Assembly (NCBI RefSeq): GCF_905171775.1
Contig: NC_053489.1
Span: 143,818,142-143,882,141 of the forward strand
Direction of reading: 5' to 3'
Origin: Rana temporaria
Lineage: Eukaryota; Chordata; Amphibia; Anura; Ranidae
DNA length: 64,000 nucleotides
Translations under genes and position numbers: made by a program
The notes under the pieces: model-generated
Database searches by the model: none
What the model was told of the DNA's origin: nothing
The model's input: the letters and a program-made list of their open reading frames with translations, nothing else
Shown here: one piece after another, positions 56,665 to 64,000 of the stretch
Layout of the letters: every line of letters starts with the position of its first letter
Position numbering within the stretch: the stretch's first letter is position 1

Positions 56665-57709
56665 TGTAGCACTACCCCCGAAGGAGCTGGTGGCACGTTA
56701 CCTCTATATCTCCACCGTCTAGGGTACTGGATGAGAGCTGTAATAAAGTTAATTTCCACACTGTTAATGTCTTTTCTGTTCTTTATTACCCAGCCGGGTA
56801 AAACGGTAAAAGTAGTAATAGGTGAATGGATAGAAGAAATGGAAAATGGCGGATTCAGGGTTAACTAGTACAGGAAACAGTCCTGCTTCCAACGACAACT
56901 TTCTTCACCACTCTAGCTAGAGTGGGTACAGTGCACCTGGCAAAGGCCTCTCTCACCAGCCTAGCAGCCAGAGTGTCACTCCGAAACTTTAGGGTGAAGT
57001 CTCTGCCACAGACCATTCTAAAGGTGGAGATAGTCTCGGTCCAAAATCCTTCTCAACTGGATTCAGCACCCGGTTCTCATTCAAACAGTTTTAGTTATGT
57101 CAGGAACTAATAGGCGACCATCGTCCAGCCTCTCAGATACAAAGTGTCCTTCGATGAGCAAGTAGGCCTCTCCTGAGACACCAGCCTCGTGCTCAGTATC
57201 CCCCAGACAGGTTCTCCATCGATCAGCTTCCTCCCACGGGACAGACAGCCCAGGACCACTTGCAAATTGCAGACCCAGTCTACCCACCGGGTCTACAGGT
57301 AGTTTAGTTACTCCGGACCAACGTGATCCTGGAGCCAGGAACACTGCAACACACACAAGCCGGGCAGGAGGGCCACACACGGGGGTGGTGGGATGACTGC
57401 CCAGGCAGATGGCGTGGGAACGACGACCCTGAACCAATGGTGTCTGTCCCCTAAATACCCCTTCCCAGCATGCTCAGCCCTCCTGATTGGCTGCTGAGAA
57501 GAAGCATCCACACCACCCTGACCTCACTGCTGCCACCTGCCGTCTGGGGGGGCCTGAGTCCCCAGACAACAAGAATGGGCCCACAGTACAGCCAGGGCTG
57601 GAACGGAGGCCCTGAAATTTAGCCAAATAAACATGGTCAGAGGCAACTAACTCTCTGACCCCCTCTAAATTTACAGCAGCACCTGCTATGAAAGTAGCCA
57701 GGCGCTACA
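56665..57709 (+). mobile_element. Solo LTR with 4-bp target duplication
   Basis: Starts TGTAGCACTACC and ends GGCGCTACA; TATG flanks both sides (56661-56664 and 57710-57713). An AATAAA near 57624 fits plus-strand orientation, close to the 3' end. 1045 bp with no internal retroelement genes. A truncated inverted relative is at 18624-18697. Class probably Ty3/gypsy, by inference. Confidence 0.82.
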
Positions 57710-57713
57710 TATG

Positions 57714-58555
57714 TATTAGATATCCCTGTCCTCTGTGCTGGACCTTGAATTGATCTAGGCTGGGTACACAGCTGCTGGATCACAAAATGTAAACTTCAGC
57801 ATCCCCCAACTCACTGTTGTCCCCTCTTGGCAAGTGCAGTGATTTGCTTTAAATACCGAATGTTATTATTACAGTAACTGTTACTAAGACCTGAGTTTCA
57901 GGAAGATTCAGACGTGTGTTAAACAGGACTCTGCCAAAGAAGAGGTGGCGGAAGTGCTCTATAATTATGCTGAACAGGTATTGATGGAGACTAATCAAGG
58001 AACCGTTTATTAGCCATTTAATGCTTGTCAGGCAATTTTGCCTCGTTATGAAGCACATTTTTCACCTGTGCATTCACCGATCGAATCCCATTCATTTCAC
58101 ATCTGGATCTTCCAGTATTCAGTAGGAAATCCACGTATGACTAATATTCACTGTATTTATAACACTGGCAATGTTACAAATGCCAGGCCCAATTTGATTT
58201 TGATCGGATTTTTATTGAATTAATATGTTCCCATGTTTTCCTCTGTACAAGCTGTGCTGTTAAAGGAAACCTATCATGAGAAATCTAAAGGCTGCCATTT
58301 CCATTCCCTCTGAAAATAATAGTTCTCTGGCTGTCCTGCTGACTCCTTTGATGTAAAGCCCAGGAAAAGTAAAAAATCCACCCTTGCAATGCAACAAATT
58401 AATGCTCATTTAGGGCTAGGGGACGGCAAAGGCAGTTTTATTTACCCGATCCTCTGCAACATCCCCAAAACATGGAGCTCCCCTATACTCTGTAGTAAGA
58501 AGAACCAGCAAAACTGTAATCCTTGAAGTGTCATTTATTGGTACATCAGAGTGAC
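57714..58555. other. Non-repetitive sequence, candidate conserved non-coding DNA
   Basis: No gene or element ends at 57714-58250. About 57840-58200 has balanced composition with clustered homeodomain-like TAAT and ATTA cores (for example TTTATTAGCCATTTAATGC). A TTAA-type repeat start (TTAAAGGAAACC) occurs near 58260. Confidence 0.35.
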
Positions 58556-58595
58556 AATAAAACAATGATGCTGACACGTTTCAGCAATAGCCTTA

Positions 58596-60134
58596 GGCCC
58601 CTTTCACACCTGCGGACCGTATGTCCGCTTTTCCATCCATCCGTGTGCGGATAAAAAAAGGACTGTGATTATTTTAAAATCTCCTATTTGATAGGTTGAG
58701 CTTATTCTTTTATTAGAACCACTAAAATGTTTCTCGGTTTATTTTCCTTTAATCTCTTTTTATATTTTCATATTGTTTCTATATTGTTGTTTTTTTATAT
58801 TTATTTTTATATATGCATATGTATGTATGAGAATGATCAATACTGCTTATTTTCCTTGATAAGATTTGTCGGATATGTTTTTAAAGTACCGTATTTATCG
58901 GCGTATACCGCGCACTATTTTGCCCTGAAAATCAGGGCAAAATCGTGGGTGCACGGTATACGCCGATACCCGCTTTCCCGCGCCGAGTTTGAATACTGCG
59001 CCAGCATATACCGAGCGCAGTACACTCGTGTATCTTCGGGCAGACTCGGCACCTCTCGTGCTGACGTCCTGGACGTACAGGACGTCAGTGCGAGAGTAGC
59101 CGAGCCTGCCCGACGATACACGAGTGTACTGCGCTCGGTATATGTCGGCGCAGTATTCAAACTCGGCGCGGGAAACGAGTGGGGAGGACGCGAGGATGCC
59201 GCAGAAGGATGCCGGACCCGACGAAGAGGACACCCGAAGCCGCAGACGGACGCCGGACCCGACGAGGCCACCGATGGACGCCGCGCAAGACACCAAAACT
59301 GTAAGTACAAAAAACTTTTTTCCACAGGAATTCGGGGCAACTTTAGGGGTGCGCGCTATACCCCAATAAATCCGGTATATTTCAACTTCGATGGACATAC
59401 AAAAGGACTTTTATCAAGAGCAGATGCTTTCATCCTCCATTTCCCCCTCATGTTACAAATGTGTTCAAGCCTCCCCCTCCTTCTCACTCGGACCCCTTGG
59501 AAAGGAGCTGAATGAACTTGTTTACACTGGGCAGCATGCCCAAACATGGACTTCTATTTCTTTCCCTTTGCTCATGGACTTTGGAATGTGTGTCATGTGT
59601 TACAGACGTCACAAGGGGGTGGGTGATACTGAGGATGGAGTGGGTGTGCATTTATGATGTGAACCAATCAATGCATGTGTCTTGTGATGTCATCTTGCAA
59701 TAAAATTGGAGAGCTGGCTGAGCTCCAGTCTCTTCCACTGCTGGCAACTGAAGAACCAACGCTATCCCTTTCTCTGCTGCTAAGGTTGAGCCAGTAACAC
59801 AGCACAAGCCATCCTGAAATTGTGTCAGGACATCAATCTGTATTAATTCTCTTTCAGGACATACATTGGTCCCTATGAGATCGCGGGTGTCAGTGGATGA
59901 ACATCCGCTGACACCCGATCTCGCCGGCCTCCCTCGCATCCCCCGATTCTGCAGACGGAGAACACCCCTATTTTTCCTTCTGTCTGCGGATCAGATCGGA
60001 TGAACACGGACAGACGGTCCATGTTCATCCGATCCCCCCATCCGGCTTAGCGGGGATCAACGGAGCGATCGCCGCTGAGCAACCGGAGGTTCACAGGGCG
60101 GATCATTACTGATCCACCCCGTGTGAAAGGGACT
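58596..60134. mobile_element. Harbinger-like non-autonomous element with insertions
   Basis: Ends GGCCCCTTTCACACC and GTGTGAAAGGGACT, target duplication TTA (58593-58595 and 60135-60137). The right part has inverted pairs (GATCGCGGGTGTCAGTGGAT / ATCCGCTGACACCCGATC). The middle, about 58690-59820, is foreign: a mariner MITE plus a possible LTR-like piece with an AATAAA near 59700. Confidence 0.7.
58889..59375. mobile_element. Mariner-type MITE, copy 2
   Basis: Ends CCGTATTTATCGGCGTAT and CCCCAATAAATCCGG, flanked by TA (58887-58888 and 59376-59377). 487 bp. A long internal palindrome runs from about 59005 to 59155 (CGAGCGCAGTACACTCGTGT mirrored), plus a small one at 58910-58940. Non-coding; long frames on both strands are hairpin artefacts. 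Confidence 0.87.
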
Positions 60135-60345
60135 TTAGTCGTAGCTAGCTACGACTAAGGCTATTGCCGAAACGTGTCAGTCATTGTTTTATTACTGGAG
60201 CCGTCAATAGCGGAGGAGGCGATCGGGTCCTCTTCCTAGCTGGGTATGAAGACGAGTGAGGGGAAGATGGCCCCCACCCATCTCCATACCATAGCAGAGC
60301 GGAAGCAACGTCAAAACTTCACTTCACATACGTCTTAGGCCCCGT

Positions 60346-60415
60346 ACACACGACCAAACATGTCTGCTGAAACTGGTCCGCGGGACAGTTTCAGCAGACA
60401 TGTTTGGTCGTGTGT
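60346..60415. repeat. Perfect 30-bp hairpin at the Harbinger end
   Basis: 60346-60375 and 60386-60415 are exact reverse complements around a 10-base loop (GTCCGCGGGA). The hairpin starts eight bases into the element. Confidence 0.9.
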
Positions 60416-61423
60416 AGTTACGAGCGTACAGAATTTCACCGTACATTTGCCCGCCGGGCCGTTTTTCAGCAGACATTTATTTCCAAACTAGTTTTAAAAC
60501 CGTCCGCTGAAATCCTGTCCGAACAGACATGTTTGGTGGTGAGTACACAAAACCAACGTACAAAAACCCCGCGCATGCTCAGACTAAATGAGGCCACGGG
60601 AGCGCTCGTTCAGGTAAAACTCACGTTTGTTTGGGATATGGCACATTCGTCAATAGAAATATTAATTCTAGCAATAGAACACTGAAGAAAACGAGACAAT
60701 AAACAACACTTGATGCCGTCGTTTTATTCATTCTTCTCTTGCTAGAAATAATCAGTTATTTAGCTCATGTTATTTCAACTGAGTTGTTCCATAATGAAAA
60801 GTGACATTTGTTAGCTGGGATGTAGTAAGATTTTAGCAATCTTTTATTGGCCCGACGTATTATATTTTTAGTGGTCCTCCACATGTTTTTTTTTTTTTTT
60901 TAAGGTTTAATGTTTATCTTTGCCACTTTTTTTATGTGTTTATAGTTATGTCACCATTTAGAATTTTTTACTAGCAAATTCTTAGGATTTTGCTTTTGTT
61001 TGTATATTTAACTGGATTATTTTGAAGGTTGTTTAAATTGTCTACCATGTTGGCACACCAAATGCCCCCCCCCCCCCACATGAGTTAGTGAATTTTTTAG
61101 ATGAAACATTTTATTTGTTTGTAATGTTTGATGCCTAAAATAATCCCCACAGTATTACAAACAATAGGCACGTTTTTAAATTCAACAAAAACGCTTTTAT
61201 TTTAGCAAATGATAAAAAGGAACAAAAACAGAATGGCAGCACTTGAACCGCTAGCAAAATACATGCAAACTTGCATTGTCAAACATGGTGAAGGCTAAAT
61301 TAGCCAACCTCAGGAGGCACACAAACTAAAATCTGAAGCAGCAGCACATAACACCAAAGGAACCCAAGCTGTGGTAGTCCAAACAAGATGCCATTTGTGG
61401 GGGATCAAATGGAAGGCAGGGCA

Positions 61424-62673
61424 TCAACGTCTCCTCTTCCTTGCAACCTTCCTTCCAGGCTGCCTTCCAGCGGGTCTTCCCTGGGCCCTTGCAGGTGGGG
61501 ATGATGTGGCAGCAGGAGTTTGGTGTTGAGCAAGCCGGGCCGGGTCACATAGCCCAGTGTCTGGGGTCAGCAGCTCCCTCTCCATCCACCAAAGGGCCTG
61601 GTTGATCACGCCCTTTGCCAGTTGCCTCTGCTCCTCCGTGCCTTTATTTAGATCGTGTGCCAGGGAGGCACTGTAGGCCTCAGTGGGGTTGAGGGGGGCC
61701 CTCATGATGGCACTCGCCTCCCTAATCATTTGGAGGCTGGCTTCCTCCACTGCCCCCAATTTCTTCTTTCAGCCTGGTGGCCTAATATGGAGGGGAGGAG
61801 CCTGGCTGGTGGTGGTTGTCCTTGGGAGCTGCTGAACGCCACTGGGCCCGGCCTCCTCCTGGCTGCCACTGACCCCTTCGGCCTGGCTGTCAGTGAGGAG
61901 AGGATCTGCCACCTCCTCGCTGGTCTCTTCCTCCTGTGTTAAAAAAAGGGACATGTTGTAATATATTTATAAATATAATCACTCACATTTTCATGCTTGA
62001 ATCTTCTTTTTTGCCCCTAATTTAAACTTGAAAACAGACTCACCCTCTGACCCCTGCAGTTCTCATCCCTGACACCTATTTATTTGCCCACCACTTTAGA
62101 TTTTTGCTTCCCAGCTTGTACTTTATTAACCAATATCAAGTCAAGAATCAAACAATAATTAATATTATTCCATAAATAGTTATGAAACTACTATACCTCA
62201 TCATCGTAGAGGCGCAGATCTGCCTCTCTGTCAGCCAGGCCCTCTTCATCCGACTCTGCAGGGCTGTGGTGATCTGGGGAAGTCCCGCTGGAAGGTAGCG
62301 TGGAGGGAAGGTTGGGATTCAGACTTGACATAGATGGCCTGCCTTCCAGTTGATCCCGCAAAAAAGACATCTGGTTGTAATACCACAGCTTGGGTTCCTT
62401 TGGTGGTCTTGCTGCTGCTCCAGATCTTAGCTGCTTTTGGTGAGCTTTGTATGCTCTCCTATATGTGCCCCTGAGGTTGGCAAGTTTATCCTTCACCATG
62501 TTGGCACTGCATTCTGGCACCCATGTCCTCATGTATGCTGCTAGCTGTTCAAGTGCTGCCGCTCGTATGTCCTTGTTATGATAATGGTCCTGCTTTGAAT
62601 CCCACAGGATGGGCATTTCTCTAAATTTATCCAGCAAATGCTGGATAATGTCTTGGGTCTGCAGTAGATCCAT
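61424..62673 (-). pseudogene. MADF-domain partner protein of a Harbinger element
   Basis: MADF domains are Myb-related DNA-binding folds that occur as the second protein of PIF/Harbinger elements. Exon 1 is 62673-62197, starting MDLLQTQDIIQHLLDKF; exon 2 starts at 61933. The intron (62196-61934, 263 bp) begins GTATAG and ends AACACAG, phase 0. The MADF domain covers about residues 8-100: MPILWDSKQDHYHNKD, MVKDKLANLRGTYRRAYK, KLWYYNQMSFL. An acidic Ser-rich stretch follows (PAESDEEGLADREADL). Exon 2 has an in-frame TGA at 61769-61771, after which the frame stays open to 61424 with a helical region (GAVEEASLQMIREASAIM) and a basic tail, GRKVARKRRR. Without that stop it would be about 328 residues. 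One nonsense codon makes this copy probably defective, unless the short form is used. Confidence 0.75.
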
Positions 62674-63601
62674 ATTAAATTTTTATAGTTGTAATTTTAG
62701 TCTAGATTACAAAAAGAAAAAGAAACCAAAAACACGATTTAAAAAAGGCTCAGCATTTACATTGATAGAATATGTTTTTAAAAAAAGTAGGACCTATATA
62801 GAAATACAAACACAGTGTCTCTTGTTTACAAAATGCTGGCCAGCTCTGCCCCATTGGTTGGTTGTAGCTAACATTTTTTAAATACATGCTGCCCCTTTGG
62901 TTCCATTGCAGGAAATAATAGAAATCTACAACCATACACAATTATTACAAATGACAGCATTCCTCAAGGCACTATTGCATGTGTAGATATCCTGCCCCTC
63001 ATCATTGATTACATGAAAGACACTTCCTAATGACCTCTGTCCAACCAACACAGAACAATACTTGGCCTGATCTGATCTGATTACTCATTGGTAATGAGTT
63101 TCATCATTTTTGACATCTATATTTTGTGATGTCTACAAAAGCATTTGGGTACGAAAATCACATTCTGGTATCCAAGAGACATAATAGCTTAATAAAACTG
63201 TACAACCAACAGACAAAACCCCCATCCCATGGCTCTCCATTTTATAGCCCGCTGCTGATCCCATGTTTAAATTTCTTACCTGCCTCTCTCAAAATCCTCG
63301 TTTGTTACGCTCGATGAATTAACACGTAACCTACGTAATCACGTCATGCGCCTTTTATCCACTCCGCGTATGTATGAAACGCCGCCCTCGTCACCTTTGC
63401 CATGCCCCTAATCAATTGAAAATGTAAATATGGCGTTAACTGTGTAGGTTCTGGAATCGCGCGAAGATTCTCCGCGTAACCTACGTCAATACGTTGTTGG
63501 CATTCGCGACACTCCGCATATGCAAGAATCCCCGCCCTCATCTCCGCCCATGACGGGACATTTCCTCGTTTCCACGCCCCTAATCTCTGTGGGAAGGAAA
63601 G
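62674..63601. promoter_or_regulatory. Intergenic region between divergent MADF and Myb-like genes
   Basis: About 930 bases separate the two start codons. 63300-63600 is richer in CpG and holds two imperfect copies of a block of about 150 bp (shared CGTAACCTACGT, CACTCCGC, TATG, CCCCGCCCTC, CCCCTAATC). No clear TATA box was assigned. It could act as a bidirectional promoter, by position only. Confidence 0.4.
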
Positions 63602-63944
63602 ATGGCGATGTCACACGAGCGGGCACGGAGCTCTCATGGCGCAAGTGAAGGGACAGAGGCAGGACCGTCCCGATCCAGGCCTAAAAGATATAAAGCCACT
63701 AATATGGCGTTTGAAGAAATGGTGGAGTTGGTTTACATCATGAGGAGGAAGGATTATGATGGTGAATGTGGGCCCTACAAAACACCGAACCGTAGAAAGT
63801 CACACATAATGGACAAGGTGGCAAGGAGAATGAGGAGAATGTTTGGTGTCACCAGGTCCAAGGAGCAACTCCGAAAGCGTTGGTCCGATTTAAAATTGAG
63901 GGAGCCACATCACATGAAGAAGATCCTCAAAATCCTGCGTAAAA
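63602..63944 (+). CDS. Myb/SANT-like DNA-binding protein, first exon (partial)
   Basis: Starts MAMSHERARSSHGASEG after GGAAAG at the end of a CpG-rich stretch. A basic segment, SRSRPKRYKAT, is followed by a Myb/SANT-like domain of the NAIF1/Harbinger-partner type (residues about 36-110): AFEEMVELVYIMRRKDYDG, RKSHIMDKVARRMRRMFGV, SKEQLRKRWSDLKLRE. The reading frame meets a strong splice donor, AAAAGTAAGT, with the intron beginning at 63945; a stop at 63986 lies in that intron. The rest of the gene is beyond the window. The domain probably binds element ends and assists a transposase. It differs clearly from the Myb-like protein at 20562-21868, so it belongs to another Harbinger lineage. A host NAIF1-like gene is unlikely given the repeat context. 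Confidence 0.72.
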
Positions 63945-64000
63945 GTAAGTCCATATTATTTAAGGGGGGGGGGGAATGTCTGCAATAATGTTTTGATATG

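Larger units (their letters stand above)
58556..60192. repeat. Palindromic site split by a transposon
   Basis: The left arm 58556-58592 (AATAAAACAATGATGCTGAC, ACGTTTCAGCAATAGCC) is mirrored by the right arm 60159-60192. Together with the short palindrome TCGTAGCTAGCTACGA (60139-60154) this was one hairpin before the element at 58596-60134 inserted at a TTA. Confidence 0.75.
60338..64000. mobile_element. Harbinger-type element, left part, truncated by window end
   Basis: Left end GGCCCCGTACACACGACC follows TTA (60335-60337), a known Harbinger-like terminus. Inside are a MADF-domain gene (minus) and a divergent Myb/SANT-like gene (plus), both of the kinds that accompany Harbinger transposases. 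No transposase or right end is seen, so the element must continue past 64000. That the two genes belong to one element is inference from proximity. Confidence 0.55.

Noticed and set aside
58727..59515. 262-codon frame on the plus strand and its minus-strand mirror
   Set aside because: The frames cross a GC-rich MITE hairpin, where mirrored frames on both strands are expected.

Overview
The window looks like a piece of a large, repeat-rich amphibian genome, most likely a ranid-type frog. This is inferred from the mix of elements: PIF/Harbinger elements with many MITE copies, TTAA-flanked foldback elements, hAT and Tc1/mariner elements, a Penelope-like element and a Gmr1-like Ty3/gypsy retrotransposon. 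No host protein-coding exon could be supported. Every convincing coding region belongs to a transposon, apart from one possible 5'-truncated retrocopy of an unidentified gene (14610-15019, minus). No tRNA, rRNA or CRISPR array was seen.

Layout. 1-7940: repeats, an LTR on the minus strand, a LINE reverse transcriptase tail, a solo LTR with a perfect 5-bp target duplication (2009-2652), a hAT element carrying a minisatellite (3124-4705), and a Tc1 element (5249-7560) split by a Harbinger MITE (6129-6829). 8090-15340: an imperfect tandem repeat, a TTAA foldback element, a degenerate Penelope-like element on the minus strand with RT and GIY-YIG remnants, and the possible retrocopy. 16422-28683: mainly one Harbinger superfamily. 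The full-length element 18701-22598 has an open, spliced transposase gene and a convergent, spliced Myb/SANT-like partner gene; at least six related MITEs surround it, one containing a recent tandem duplication. 28985-35917: TTAA-type and hAT non-autonomous elements. 35922-41484: a Gmr1-like gypsy element with both LTRs and a 4-bp target duplication; integrase lies before reverse transcriptase and the pol region carries several stops.

41485-58555: nested repeats, minisatellites and microsatellites, two mariner-type MITEs of identical 487-bp span (46761-47247 and 58889-59375), a four-layer nest of DNA transposons (51872-54478), a second solo LTR (56665-57709) and a stretch that may be host conserved non-coding sequence (about 57840-58200). 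58556-64000: a palindromic site split by a Harbinger-like insertion, then the left end of another Harbinger element (from 60338, running off the window) with a MADF-domain gene on the minus strand and a divergent Myb/SANT-like gene on the plus strand.

How the genes work together. In Harbinger elements a DDE transposase acts with a Myb/SANT or MADF DNA-binding partner that recruits it to the ends. The element at 18701-22598 still has both proteins open and matching ends. Because the surrounding MITEs share its GGGCCAGATTC / GGGCTAGATTC ends and 3-bp target duplications, it or close relatives are the likely source of their mobilisation. The gypsy and Penelope elements are coding relics. All family assignments rest on motifs read by eye; no database search was run.
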